From assembly GCF_910592395.1 (NCBI RefSeq), contig NC_088316.1, positions 18,230,001 to 18,290,000 of the forward strand: a stretch of 60,000 bases of DNA, written 5' to 3'. Origin of the DNA: Lineus longissimus (taxonomy: Eukaryota > Nemertea > Pilidiophora > Heteronemertea > Lineidae). Numbering within the stretch: position 1 is the stretch's first letter; every line of letters begins with the position of its first letter. Position numbers and translations under genes: made by a program. The notes under the pieces are model-generated. The model worked only from the letters and a program-made list of their open reading frames with translations. It was not told the origin of the DNA and did no database searches. This document shows, one piece after another, positions 9,801 through 24,500 of this stretch.

Positions 9801-12800
9801 GCCTGATGAAATAAAGGACAAGAAGCCAGCTAATACAATTGATTGTTTATTGATCCTGTGAACATTTAGAACATAGCTGGTGAAATTCCTGGGCACATGA
9901 ACCTCTTTTGAGGGACAGTTAGAGAATTATGCAACACTGATGCAGCCAAGAGGTATGGTGAACTGTATCTTAAACCAAGTTTATAGAAACCACAGCATTG
10001 ACATCTTGACCACCAAGCCTTCTGCATCTTATCAAGATATACACCGGCTATGTTTAGAAGGAGTATACGATGCTGCATTGAAGAATAAAAGAACATTTTG
10101 CATTCTAATTGCACAGGAGATGCTCATTTTGAAGTGGTATCATGCATTCTAATGCTTAGCTTACCACATCAGAGACAGTTCTCATGCACCATTTCAGAGC
10201 GCATGATCCAAACCCACGTTCTCATCCAGAGACAGCATAATGCACATAGTTTCAGAGACAGTATTGCCAGCTTGTTGAGACAGAATATGGTCTTCTGATA
10301 AACTTCAGCTAAGATACAGTTCTAGTCTTTGGGTAATACTGTTGATCTGTCAATGATTACTGTAGTTATATAATGCTTGCCAACTTAAGTTGTTGAGGAT
10401 TTGGTTGAAGTGGTTTAAAAGAAAGTCTTTTGTGAACAGCACACTATGTCTGATCAACAAATCATTAGTAATCACAATAGATAGACTGGGTAACTTGGAA
10501 TAGAATTCATTTCATAAAAGGGGGACTATACATGCTTCCCGAAATTGGTGGCTTGCATTGGAACTAACTTTTCCCCCCTTGTCCGTCATTAAAGGCATTC
10601 AAGTGTGTTGGTCAACCATGACTATCTCCTTTGTCCCTCCACCATAAGGCCTAGTTTCCCCTTATGACATCACTATTTCGGACACTCAGCGCCCCAATTC
10701 TGGAAAGGTTTATAAGCAGGGGTTAGGGGTCCAAGTGGTGGTCTCCCGAGGTAACTTATATGACAGTTTGGGAACTGTGTCTGGTTTCCTGCCTGTAGTT
10801 ACTCTTCATGACATTTAAAACACCTTTATTCATGCCGTCAGCGGCGGATTTAGGTAGTACGCATATGAGAAACAATTTTTTGACTGGTACATTTTTCATC
10901 AGTTATTTCAACCATCAATGATCGAGTTCTAAAGACATTGGAACGATAAATATATATATAGAATGTACATCTCGTACATAGAAAAATGGTGTGAAAAAAT
11001 GGTACAATTTTGCCCTCCTGAATATTTTGGTGAAAATTACGATTCTGATATATATTTATATAAGTACCTCAGGGTGAAGGCTTGTGAAAGAAAGGTCACA
11101 CACTGACATTTTTTCCTGAGACAATCACTCAAATTGCCAGATATCTTTCTTATTTCCATGATTTCAGTATCTACAAGGTCACTGAAATCTTCTGTTTGGC
11201 TAACCTTCCTTGGAAAATATCAGTATATAACATTATCTTGCTAAGTACTTGTACCAGTGGTGATCTCAAAAATACAATACTATGTGCATTGTGTCAATGA
11301 CTTTTTTTACACTGGTGAAGCATAATTATGTACATTCAATTTTACACTCTTATAGAAATAAACAACAATTATTTCATATTCCACACAGTCAAAATACATT
11401 ATATTCAGTGCTGGAAATGCACCCAAAGACTGGTGATGATGTCATAAAGGCTTGTCTCATTATAGACTCACAGTTATGGATTCACATTATAGATCACAGT
11501 TGTGTCCAAATGTTACCTCACTTGCTGTGCTGCAGCATGACACTTCATTCTGAAAATGCTTCTTTGTATCATTTGATAGCATTCAAAGATCCAAGCTCAT
11601 GAAGCTGGGAATGTGTCAGAAACTTTAGCAATTTTAGTGTGTTAAAGAGAACTTTTGGACAGATCTGAGGTCGCCTATGAAAATCTTCATATTTCACCTC
11701 CAACAACATTATCAGCATCACATCACAATTGGCAAATTTATGACACCATCACCTGAATTCGGCATTGTCCAGATCATTTTCCAAAAACTGTAAAATTGGT
11801 CAGGAGTTACATTCCAGATCACTGTCACCTTCAATTTGTGACGTGTGGCCTTAGCAAGTTTACAGCAGTTGGCCTACTGCTCTTTAGTATGTACTGGTTG
11901 GCAAATGCCTGTGAGTGGATCGTTTTACACATTCATTGAAATTATCATGATTATACATAACTATGTGCCTCATGTGGCCAATACTGTTGGTATAGTCGTG
12001 TAGAAAAGATAGAAAAATGCAGCACAACATGTTCCCTTTTGTACAGTTCTGGCAAAATGGAGGGAAAAAAATGGTCATTTGACGGAACGTTTTCCTATTG
12101 TTTTATACAGAAAACCAATCACTATGTTTCAAGATTGACCAGGTGCTGGCTAAAATCTTACTTATTTGGAGGCTGTCACCACAAACTGCCTCACTCGCTA
12201 TCAAATATTCAATATACAGTCCCTTTAAATCAGCATCAAGTCTCAACTTAAAATTAATTAGGCACATTAATTGACAGATTTATTATGGTTTAATGACAGT
12301 GGTGTTATGACACAATGGTAATGACATAAAATGTTATGACGAATAGTCACATGTATACTGTAAAATCAGTCAGCAGCCATCATGCCACATTGAATCCATC
12401 ACAATACACGTGCAGCCACCTAAAGGTTAGGATATCTCCTGTCTGATTTTACAGTTTCAAATGAGTGAGATTAAGGATGAGCCATTTAGGGCATCAACCC
12501 TGACAGAGAAACATTAAATTGACAGAAAATGAAATGAAATTGATGAAAAAAAACTGGACAAAGTAACATGAAGTCATAGAAAACAAACAGGAACAGGTGG
12601 AAAACATGACAAACAGAAATATGAAGGCACAAAGTTTGAGTAATTTGAGGTTTGAGTAATCAACATTGACTGAGTAAGTTAGGCCCCATGTCCTTAAAGG
12701 GAAAGTATCCACATGAAATTTAACTTTTTAATTTGTGCATAGCAAGCTGGTTGTGGTATATTGGTTTATCACTCAGGAGAGGACATGGCCATTCAAACAA

Positions 12801-14125
12801 ATGATCGAAGACAAAACATAAACAGAACAAAACATAGATGGCAGTTGGCACAGGAAATAGAAAACCATTATTAAGGGCCTATACGCCATTTGCGGATGTT
12901 GTTTTTGTCTGTGCCACAAGTAGATGGAAATAAACATTGTGGATGTACTGTAACCAGAAATGCCAAAGTGATGAAAATTTACCTATAAAATGGACTTATA
13001 TCAGTGTACACGACAGCAAGGTTTACAATTCATGTTCAATGTGTGTTTTCATAATTGAAAAATCTCACATGAATTATAAGAAACAAATGAACAGCACAGG
13101 CCTTTAAAATGATGATGACTACATTTGTAGGGGACTTTACATAACAGCCACTTTAACATCACACAATTTTCTGTGAATGACTACAAATATTGTGTGAAAA
13201 TTCTTAAATTTCCAACTTCTCAAATGAATTTGAAATCAATTGAAAGATATATTGGGTATCTCGATTTGGACAAGTTTATCTGTCCCTAAGCTTAAAAGCC
13301 ATCAATTTAGTTGAGCAAAAAAATGCTAATTTAAGTCACAACATGTATATTTTAGGCTTTAAAACTTTTGAGTTACATAAATTATTATATTTGTTTATCC
13401 TAATTAACCTAACGAAAAATACCACTGATGCTATATTTTGTTGTTATTTACCTTTTGGAAGAAGGACGTGTTTCTTCTAAATATAATCTTAGCTAGACGC
13501 CTTTTTGAAACAATTCTTCTTTATTCTATTAAATCTAAACAACGTTCAGAATTTCTCCAAAAATTGTGAAAATATTTGATATCACAACAAATCATTTGAT
13601 ATTATACTGTACAGGTAATAATACTGCTATGGTAGAGTCAGACGCCACCAGCTTCTGGCAAAATTAGATACAATTTGACAACAATGTTACAATTAAGGGG
13701 TAACTAGAATGTAGTTTGCTCTTTCCCAAACAGAATGGAACAAAGCTTGCAGCCAGTCAACTTTCTATTTTCTATAAATGATAGGCCAGTTTGTGAAACT
13801 AACATAAAACCTGTGAAAAACCATAACCACAGTGCTGCACAAACTGAGTGAAACAAGCATACATCCCAGACAGGACAATTTGGATTACTAGCTCTTTTAA
13901 TAGTTAGATGCGCTCTAAGTCATTTTGATCTTTAGGACAGCAGACGACAATCTCTGGGACATGATACGCCCACTTTTAATAGTACGTACTAAGGTCAGGG
14001 AGGAGAATTTGAGTCCAGTTCAAACAAATAATGAGAAACAATTATGACTGACAAGTGAAACTTAATGTGAAACAAGGACAAATTTTGATGAGTGTAATGT
14101 GAAACAAAGAAATTAACTGTGAAAT

Positions 14126-14225
14126 AAACACAAAACTAAATGTGAAATTAACACAAAACTAAATGTGAAATTAACACAAAACTAAATGTGAAATTAACAC
14201 AAAACTAAATGTGCAATTAACACAG
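14126..14225. repeat. 23-bp tandem repeat, about four units
   Basis: Units of AACACAAAACTAAATGTG followed by AAATT are repeated head to tail with almost no change. Confidence 0.9.
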
Positions 14226-14388
14226 ACAATTGAGAGGGAAACTAAAGCACAAGTTATTACAAGAGTCAAGTACAGGTGAATGTTGAAAAAGTAATTTAAA
14301 ATAATTATAATATTTACAGGACTTTTATGTACAAAATTTACAGAGATTTCAATAAAGCTTTTGCATGATAAATGAATAATATCTGATC

Positions 14389-14430
14389 AAATAAATGAAT
14401 AAATGAATGAATAAATAAATAAATAAATAT
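14389..14430. repeat. AAAT/GAAT microsatellite
   Basis: Repeated AAAT and AATG tetranucleotides. Confidence 0.85.
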
Positions 14431-14688
14431 GAAATGTATGAAGGACACCAAATAAATGTTACAAAGTGGTCAAACTTTATGTAAAGATGAACTGATGAAA
14501 ATGATGAAAATGATGATGATAAGATTATGACAATCTGTCCATTCAACCTCCAAGAAAAAGCCTAAACTTGCAAAAATGAACTGATAAAATAACTGTACAG
14601 GGAACCTTACAAATAGCTTGCTTAGAAAGACTGACATGCCAGATGATTCACGTAAAACTCACAACCCTTTAACCTCTTTGAATACTCT

Positions 14689-14830
14689 AGTTTCACTGAC
14701 TCGTCAAGGTCAAGCTGGATGCACAAGGTCGGTCGATGCCATCCAATATGTTCAAATTGGAAAAACAATGGGTTGGCATCGTACACCACGTTTGTCAAAT
14801 GGTCATGACAATTTTGTACATGTAGTAATT
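14689..14830 (+). repeat. Dispersed repeat, copy A
   Basis: It shares ACTCTAGT.TCAC, GATGCCATC, ACAATGGGTTGGC and TCAAATGGTCAT, in the same order and similar spacing, with 22571-22712. The family is unknown. Confidence 0.55.
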
Positions 14831-17714
14831 AATGATGGAGTCTTAGGTCAGTGAAACTAAGGTATATCTTAGACAGAGCATGAAGTGATGCCTTCCTGAA
14901 TTCTGGTTTACTTAGCAAGTGAGAAAATGAAATTTTTGGGTAATTTTGAACCGAATGAAATTAAAGGGTAAGAGCTCTACTACATCAAGGAGGAATAGAA
15001 AATAGTCAAAACATTTACCCAATAGATGGCAGTATCGTCTAACCATAGGAAAATACTGTTTTTCACTGCCCTCTGTGGAGAGTTTGAAGAAGTACAAAAA
15101 TATGAGAGATCTCGTGAAAACTCTGTGATATCCTACATAACAACTTTACATTTATAATCATAATTACAATTAGTATTATTGAATCCAATTGGACATTTGA
15201 TTAATTAAGATTGACAGCCAATTAGTGCTCTTACATTAAGAGTGAGAGTACAGCATTTACAGTCAAGTGTGTTTCTATTAGATCAATGATAAACCCATTT
15301 AGTGCCAAATGTTTTCATAACTTATTATAATTGATGAATTTTTTTGATTTTCAATACTGTCTCTTCCTCACTGGTAAACCATGACCTCAGCACTTCAAGG
15401 GATTAAGTCATCACTTTCTACAAAACGTTTCACTAGCAAACTGCTGTATTCACCCATTCTGATTCAAATTATTCATTATCATATCACAGTTCTGTTCCAA
15501 TGACAGTAACCCAATGGGAAACTGCACCATCATCATTCATGTATTACCATAGGACTTGATTTCACCTGACTTCAGCATTACAAAAGTGAAGGAACCCACT
15601 GATGTAAACTTGGCCTCGCTTGGCCTCAGTGATGTCCACAAGTCTAAATAGTGTAGATTATGGCGAACACCACGGCCAAAAAATGCAAGTCCTTAAACCA
15701 CCATGTCTTATCCATTTGAGCATACAACACGTTCAAACGTTCAATTAAAAGTGATTTAAATATCCACATATAATTATTAATCATAAATTAAATTCAAAAT
15801 ATGTACACTTAACGTTGAATATAAGATATCACGATTTGTAGGTAAATTATGCATAACATTTTCAAAGTGCATTTTTCATCCTAACTTGAACCGAAATTTA
15901 CATGCACGCCCTACAATATTTGTGTGTATATTGTGGTTCAATTTAGAGTGAACGATATCACACAAAATGTAATCCCTCAGTTGAAATACAAATTGAATCA
16001 AATATGCCAAAAATACAAACTTGTGCTCAACAACAAAAACATTATTTTAGGCCGGGGTACTGCATATAAACTTATTGCATCATCACATAAATTCATTATT
16101 TATGGGTCTAGTTCCATTTTTGGGGCAATCTACATTTAATACTTCTCCACAAAACCGAATTTGTCTCCAGAGAGTATTTTATAGGTACCAACACCTAATA
16201 ACACAAGAACAATGAGCGAAAACATGAAATAAGCAATCTGAGAGAGTATTGAAGGTACCTACATCTAAAACCTCACCAACAAGCAAACAAACAAATAACT
16301 TTCATTACACACTGGCAAATCAATTCGCCAGCCTGCTGTGAGTCAGGCAGGCCTTCCATCTTGCCAAGCTGGTCTGCCTCGGGATGTGATGCACACACTT
16401 TCCCAGGCCCCTACCCTAGGCACTAACCAGGGCTCATGCTCAGTATAAAGTTTGAAGGCATATTAAGATATCATTCTCGGTCTGTTTGGGAACTGTTTCT
16501 TCACCTTGAAGTTGGAAATTTTACCATCTGACCAAAACTGTCACAACATTGAGACCCACAGACAACAAAATAAATGCTACTAAAAAAATCCGATGAAACT
16601 AAAACTTAAAATAAACTTCACGATAATAAGTATGTAATTGGTATTTCCGAGTGAGTTGGACATCGTTAAGATTGGTGGCCAAGTTTCATTATCATCTGAG
16701 AGATTACATATGTGCGCTGTGTTCATCATTCTTTAAAATAAGTCTGCAAGCCACCTCTTCTTAGACTGAGGAAACTAAAATGTGCATAAAAGTTCATCAA
16801 ATTGCCAAAAAATAAACAGTGTAGAAATGGTTCAAGAGCTGAGAAGTTAATTTCCAGGTTAGCAGGATTTTAGATTTGGCAAAATAAAGCTTAGGGTCAG
16901 GTCATTTTCCTACTGCTCATGCAGTCTTTGAAGGGCGCGAGTACTCAATTTTGAAACATTCTAAAACAATCAAATTTTGGAATTTCTTGCTAATTGGACA
17001 TGACACAACTTTTTTACACAAATTTAAATGCAATTGGTTAAATACGACCCTGGTTTTGACTCTTGACAAATATTTGCATACATGTACAGTATATTTTTGT
17101 GCTGCACAATCATATTTGGTGTGGTTTACGGTATCTGTGCATCTGTGATTTAAGACAACTTCTATAATTCAAATGTACAATATTATAAGGATGTATTTCA
17201 GTAACTTGAAGTTCAATGCCGATATTGTAGTTTCATAATCAGTTTGACAAAATAATAACCAGGTCTAAAAACAGAATTCAAATTTACTAAATTTTCCTTT
17301 TTTTCAATTGATCAAGACTACTCTCTACTTTTTACAACAAAATAGGGAAGAAACGAAGAATTCAGATACAAAAGCTACAACTCAAAATAGTTAGCGCCAA
17401 CCTTTCTTCAGCAATTTTAATGTTCTCTTAATGTTTAGGAAATTTTCTATATTCTGGCAAACTAAAACTGAAACATTTCTGAACAGCAGAACTTTCAACT
17501 TGAGATTTGTAATGACATTGATATACACTTAATATCATTAATTAACAATCACTTGATTATGTTATAAAGTACCTTGATATTCAGCAAACACTAAAGTGAG
17601 CAGAAGGTGAAAATGAAGTGTTTCTCAAGTGTTAAAACCAGGGTCGCACCACCATAAATAAATGACAACAATTAGGACAAATATTTAATCAAATCAAAAA
17701 TCACTTTCTTTAAA

Positions 17715-18592
17715 TCACTTTGTGAACTTTTTCTCCCGCTTCTCACCAGAGGGCTCAACTTGGCCATTTGCTTTGCCGTCATACACATATGACTTTTCCG
17801 ACCCCTCCTCACTCGCTCCACTGTTTTCTTCACCCCACAAGAACGAAACACGTTTGATCGCCCCTGGTTTCTTATTGAATGGACTTTCACTCCCACTGTC
17901 GCTGGCGTTGTGATCCTTGGGCGGCCAACTCGGCAGTTTGGTCGGGTCGAGTTGAATCTCGTCCCCTGAAGACGGACTTCCTTTTGACGGACTTTCCTCA
18001 GCTGGACGTTCTTCAGCCTCGATCAACGGGTCCTCCATATTGTCAAACCTTTTCTGCGATCTATCACCATTGTCGCTATTTTCTGATTGCTCCAAGGACG
18101 ACCCCAAACCTTCGTCAGGCTTATCACCACTTTTTATCTCATCGCAATTCTCCTCGACAATTGAATGCCGACGTCGATGCAAGTCCTCATTTAGCGGTTT
18201 GTCAAATTTACGGTCGTGTTTTCGACGCAAGCTATCACGGTAAACAAACCCACCCTTTGGGGGTAGACTAGCTGAGTGGCGGATAGTTGACTCTTTAAAG
18301 TCGTCATCATCAAAACTATCATTGAGCTCACCAGAATTATTATCCCCACTATTGCCAGATGTTTCATCAACAGTCTCAGTAATGGTACCATTTTCACCGA
18401 TCCGGCCATTTATGGAGCCGTTGCTTCCAGTTGTTGGCAGCTTATTCTTGGCTTTCAAGAAACCCGCCTTTGCATCTGATATTCTCTCTACGTCCTGGTC
18501 TCCCTCCTGCTCCATTATCGTTGTGATCGAACTCAGCGATTGCTTCAGACGGTCGAAAGACATAGTGCTACGTTTTCTCCTCAGCTTCCCGC
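17715..18592 (-). CDS. TRPC: TRPC last exon: cytoplasmic tail and stop
   Basis: The - strand acceptor TGGACTTTCAG precedes position 18592 and the stop TGA is at 17715-17717. Joined to the previous exon it reads [17 protein letters not shown]. The 292 residues are polar, acidic and Ser-rich (NDSFDDDDF, then [18 protein letters not shown]) with basic patches such as RRKRS and RRRHS that look like possible phosphorylation sites. The end is [10 protein letters not shown], which is not a classical PDZ ligand. The tail is poorly conserved in the family, so its place in the gene is supported by splice phase and context. Confidence 0.85.
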
Positions 18593-21500
18593 CTGAAAGT
18601 CCAATTAAACGGCGGTTAGAGAAATGAATGAATGACATACATCAAAATTAATACAGAATGTAATATATACTTCATTATTAGTTTCTTGTTTATTAGTGTT
18701 TGCTCATGGATTTGGTTTGTTTGTATTGTTGCCCAAAGTGCTAAAAGCAGCAGACAGATTGTGCCAAGATTGAATTGAGAGATTTACACTTATGCAGCAG
18801 TCAATGTGAACGAATGCACCTGCTTCTTCTGAGGTTTGCTTGACATTCTGAATATATTTCTGGGGTAAGATTCAACATTTATTCACCCAGGAATTGAAAA
18901 AAAAAATATTAGGTTCACCACATCATCCTTAGTGTGTTCATTGCAAGAAGGACATGGTGACGATAGGGGTCAACAAGTAATCAGCACTTCTACTAATTTT
19001 TCTTACAGACATGATTCGGGGACTACCTGTTAACCCAGAATTTGACACTTCATTCACCCTAGTGGTGACCTCGCACTAGGGGACAAGGGTTTACACTGAC
19101 CGCTGCATTCAGTGAAAAAGAGTTGTGAAGTATTGGCAAAGTGATACGTGTATACGTGACCATGTAACCCAACCAAGAGTTCAGGGGGGATATTCAGGGG
19201 GGATATTGCCATGGATTTTCTACCGCCCCTATTCCTATTCCTAAACTATCATACTAAAACTCAGTCTGGAGTTGTCATACAATGATTTTCAAGGTAGCAG
19301 CAACTAAATAACATCACCTGACCAATTTTACAGTGGGTCCATTCAATCTGAGGGAAAACTGTTTGGGTAACATGGTCACATGCCATGAGAAAATGGCCTC
19401 TAATTCTACTCTAGGCTAGTTGAAGCATTAAAGCTCTTTTTCCATACAACATTCATTTCATCTTAAGTTCCGTTAAGTCTTGCCAGTACATTTGATAATT
19501 TCCCCCAGGCAGGGAAGGAACTGATTTTCCCAAGCTATTGTCTGTTGAAATTTTTCGGGGGGGTTTGGTTCCCCAGTCATCAAACTGCTATCAGATTTGC
19601 GTATGCTTTAAAAGCTGCGGTGTATGGGGATTATTTATCAAGGTGTGCAGGCAAACTCATTCAGCTGAGGTGAAAGATAGCTTGCTCGAGGGAATGATGT
19701 GAGAGAGGGATGTCAGCGTGGTCAGGAGGTGAGGAGCAACGGGTGGATCATGCAAGGTGGGAGGGAATACCGATAGTGTACAGGAAGCATCACATTTATA
19801 AATCCACAATTTAGTTATGTCTTTTCATTGACAATTTGAAAATCATCTTTTGTCAGAGCAGGCAAAAGGAGGAAAGTGAACTGCCGTCTTTCATGCAGAT
19901 TATAGGAAGGAGTATTATAGGACTGCAAAGGTGCAGGTCTTGAGTATCATATAGAGTATAATTTTGATGGAGTACTATAAAGGAGTACTAAGTAATAAAG
20001 ACATACAGATCTATCAATGTCAACAAGGCATATGTGAAGAGGATATGAGGACACAGCACCAGATCTTCCCAAGTTTCATTCTAGAAGAAGAATCGTGGAG
20101 GTTTCTTGCAATGACTCCACCCTGTGGGTCAATTAGCAACAGCACCATCGAGGGTCTCCTCAGGGAGGTGGGAGACACTCTGAGACTTTGTTGCTGACTC
20201 CACCGGTTGGAACCAGGGTGTACAACGCCAATTATTTGAAGAAAGCCGCCGTGACTAAGAGAATTAAAGCTGATCATCTTGAACGTAGAAGAGGCATGCT
20301 CGTGATTGAAGAGGTTGTGTCTATGTCAGTTGTGTTCAAAACTTGTCTGCATGTTTAGCTAATAGATTGACAGCCACATATCTTCAACTTAGTTGTGAGT
20401 GTAAAGTCTAATACTATGATAAGCATTGGAAACTGCAGCAGTAGCCAGAAAGGTCCATATTCACCATTCATATCATAGCTTGGTTCAAGTTGTACATGTA
20501 ATACAGCTTGATTCATTTCTGGTCAAACTGAACAAAATATCATGTAAATTTTCGTGAGGTGGAATTCGCCAATAAACACCATCAATATTTTGAGGCCAGA
20601 AATATTTATACTCAACCCTCGATTTTGAAGAAAATAATGAAAACGACCCGCTTCCAATTCCTGGTACCATTGACTACTCTTGCACCAATTCTACTGATCA
20701 TGGTACCTTTTCTTCTTTAACAATCTAACTACTAAAATGTATAACATAAGCTTACCAAGACAAGCAAACTAATCAAACAAATATAATGAATGAAAATGCC
20801 CTCTAACCTTGCAAAATTTCCAAATAGAATGGAAATTTTGGATTTTGGAACAACATTCTGTATTTCACAACATCGATTCTATTTCTTTCTCTTAAAGCAA
20901 TAGCAGGCGGAGTTGGTGCTGGGCCAACACTTCTGATATAGTTACTGAGTTCCTGTACCATAGGGCCTACTTAAAGAGTTCGTAGACTACCAGTACCGTA
21001 TGCTTTCTGATAATCCGAGCAACTAGGAAGGAACTCAGTTATCAAGTGGCATCTTGCTTCACCAAGTCCAATTTAACGCCTACAGTAATTTCCGCTCAGG
21101 ATGGGTGAAAATAAATGAAGGATCTCCAGCAGGCATTAAAGTGCCCCAAACGATCAAAGTTTTTTGTTGTTTTTTTCATGTGTCGGGAGGGTGTCACCGG
21201 GTCACGAATTTTTTTTTTTTAGTATTCAGTGTGTTTTCTGCCTCAAATATTGCTTGAATACTTCTGAGATCATTCCACAAGGAGATAGGGTGTTGTTTTT
21301 TTAATTTAATTTTTTAAAATATTGTGGTGATTTCAGGTCACACTCACCCTTAAGGCAGCGATGAATACCACATAAACAAGAATAGCACCACACCTTACAG
21401 ACATGTGCAGACTTTACAAAATTGAATATAAAACCTGACCACGTAAAGATTGTGCTAATGATCGCATAACTGTGAGTGCCCGCATCCTACCCCCACACCC

Positions 21501-24500
21501 TGGGGTGTCAACTACGTACAACCTGGCAAAGCTAGCATAGAGGCACACATACGAGAAAACATAAACTGAGCAACAAGCTTCCTTGATAAAGCAAATAAAA
21601 TTGTGCAGCAGGCATCATACTAAGATGCCAAGTTTTAGCAAATTTGCATGCATAATAACTGCACTACAGCAATGTTTTTTGCTATGTTCTCTAACGGAAG
21701 AGGGGAGTGTGCCGAGACAACAAGAATCATGACTGTCGGCCAGCCCAGCTGATGACTGGAAACATGCACATCCAAGTGAGGCACTTTCCATAAGAAATAT
21801 TCAAACTTGCAAAAACATCTATGGTTATGATGGAGCATATTCTGGAAGTGAAATGGAGATGTCTCTGAGATAAATATCTCAGGTTTAGTTCGAGAGTTCT
21901 AAGCCTAATCCTTGTCTAACCCTAATCCTTCCATAAGTTAAAAATTTTAAAAATTTCAAAGTCAAAAAAGTTTTGGGACTGATGATGTTGGTTCATTTTG
22001 AGCAGAAAAAAAAAATGAAAAAAATATTTGGACTTAGAAATTTTTTCATCATTCGGTCAGTTCAAAATTTTGAAATATTTTCAAAGTCAAAAAAGTTTTG
22101 GGACTGATGATGTTTCTTCATTTTGAGCAGAAACAAAAAAAAAGTGAAAAAAATATTTGGATTTAGACGACGACGACCGATATTTTTTCATCCTAAAAAG
22201 TGAATGAAGTATTTGAATGAACAGTTGTGAGGGAAAGCCACATGCAGATGAATAGTGGAGAGAGGGATCGAAAGGGGAAGCAATTTAGACCCTGATATAG
22301 TGTTTAATTATGCCAGCCATTCTGTAGAAGAAAATTCTTTATTTAGTCCAGTTAGCTTTAGCTCAAGAGCCAACACTTTTAATGTATGAAGCCATCAAAG
22401 TGAAAGAAGAGGCACGTATGGTAGTAAAATGAGATGAAATCATGTTGTGGAACAAAAAATTAATAGCATGCCAGCATTTAAGATACTGAACAAGTTTTCT
22501 CACAAACAATGATAAAATTCTCAAGCATAAAGTGCATGCAAGAACAAGGAAAGGTGATTCGTGCATATAGACTCTAGTCTCACCAATCTAAAACCAGTTC
22601 TGAAGTCACAGGCCCCAAAATAAGCAAGATCTTCTTCGATGCCATCAACATGTTCGGATAGACAATGGGTTGGCGTCACCAATTTTATCAAATGGTCATT
22701 ACGTTTTGTTCTGATTGCCCTTGATCTTCAGCGGTCTTATATAGGTGACACTAGAGTGACGTAAAGGACTCATACTGTCGGTGCTATCTCAGCCATAAGA
22801 GTAAACAAAACACAATGCACAACTAGAGTATGGAAAAGTGAACGACGGCGCAATTTCAATGCCTGCTGGGACAAATAGGTCAAGGTCAAGGTCAAATGAA
22901 GGGGACACATATTTCCTATTCTCCACACCAAACCCCCAAGCTTCAAACCACAGCAGAAATACCTTTTCGTTTCTGAAGTCCCACCTTGGTTACCATGGTA
23001 ACGAACGAGAACGAGGCCGAGTACGAACATCTCCCGACAATGCATGAGTGGTGGAACATGAAACTGCTTGGTCACATGGTGTAGGGTAACCAATCAAACT
23101 GCTGGATTGCAGTCACATGGTGAAGGATAACCAATCAAATTGCAGGATCGCAGTCACATGGTGTATAGGTAACCAATCAACAGCTGGGTGTGTGTCCTCT
23201 GTCCATAATATGATGATGACTAGAGACGAAACATCACTCATAACAACATTAAGGAAGTGCGGCAAGTGCAGAAAGCTCCCTACGTTAGTTGAGGCAAAAA
23301 CAGGTCAGGCAGTTAGTGAGGGCATGGTTGTAAAATCACAAAATCCAAAGTCTTATAAACACTCTCGGTCCATATTTGGCTCTACATCCATCAAGCCAAT
23401 CTGGTACAAAAAGTTTCTCAATCTTACTTCGAGTCTAAATCAATAAATATCTCAATTCTAGCCCCAAAAGGGCAACTAATTGATCTAATAGATCTAATAG
23501 ATCTATGTAGCATCAAAGTTTCATTTTGCTCCTATTGCGAACTTTCTTACTCAGGGGTTTGTTTGTACTGTATTGGGGCGTTTTCATTCCGTTGTTTCGG
23601 AGGATTTCTAACAGTTCGTATCGGAATGCCGAGATGTCTTGCTTGATCTCGTTCAAGTCATCTTCGGTCACGCCCTGGTCCTCCGATCTGCGTTGCTTCG
23701 CCATGATGTAACGTTTGATCAGATCTTTCATGACAGCCTGCAAAATTTGAAATGGTTATGAATCATTGAAGAGGAAATATCAATATCAGCATACATAGTG
23801 ATCCCTCAAATAGTAGACCGGTGAACATAGTTCTATCACCAAGTGACCCAAAGTTCTTGTACCAGAAGATGGAGAATCTTTCTGATGAAACCAAGATATC
23901 TTGACTCAGCTAGTCCAGTTAAGTTTAAGCTCCACAGCCAATTTTGTGATGGTAGGTCAGGAGTTATTTTACGGTTTCCCAAATTCAGTTCTTTTTATTG
24001 GCTCAAACTGAGTAAGGCAGGGTGAAGTATCAACATTGTTATAAAGCAGTATCACTCAAATTCCACTCGCTCTTAAGATACTCACCAGATTGCCAAGATT
24101 GCATTTGAATAAACCATCCAAATTATGATGTCAATTCCGAGAACAAAAATCCCTTATCAGAGGTTTGATACAAAAGTTGATGTTCTAAAGGCAAACTTCA
24201 CTCATGTCTTGTTCTGTATTCACTCAATAGTAGTGAATTCAATGGCCGCAAAAACAAAATCTCATTGAAAAAACTGTCATAAAGTTGTCAAAATGCTTTA
24301 GCGACACCCAGTTTTGCTTGAACATGTGAAATACCTTCAATCTACCATGCAGGGTTGGTGACGGTAATATAAGTGTAAGTGACAATATGGCCTAGGCCTT
24401 AAGGTGTCCTCTACACTGTGTGGTTCCACCTGTGGCTTTTATGCCTGAGGTTTTACTCATGACCTCAGAGAGTGAAATTTGCCTTTATAAACTGCATGCA

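Larger units (their letters stand above)
6640..17700. other. Intergenic region between two converging genes, no gene recognised
   Basis: The POLR1D-like gene ends on the left and the - strand TRPC gene ends on the right. Open frames here are short, lack recognisable domains and often fall in repeats. The left part holds the 7.84-9.8 kb array; the right part (10-17.6 kb) is AT-rich with small tandem repeats and part of a dispersed repeat. The TRPC 3' UTR must lie at the right end, but no clear poly(A) signal was found near the stop. Confidence 0.6.
18593..23550 (-). other. TRPC intron before the last exon
   Basis: No further exon was recognised. It holds a pair of A/T-rich repeats at 21.94-22.19 kb, copy B of a dispersed repeat at 22.57-22.71 kb and a 42-bp repeat at 23.07-23.19 kb. 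Confidence 0.55.

Noticed and set aside
17722-18627. Several + strand open frames over the last TRPC exon
   Set aside because: They are mirror frames of a codon-biased coding exon on the - strand and show no known domain.
22838-23047. Repeated AGGTCA words (AGGTCAAGGTCAAGGTCAAA) as a nuclear-receptor site
   Set aside because: Similar AGGTCA runs occur in several repeats here, and there is no promoter context.
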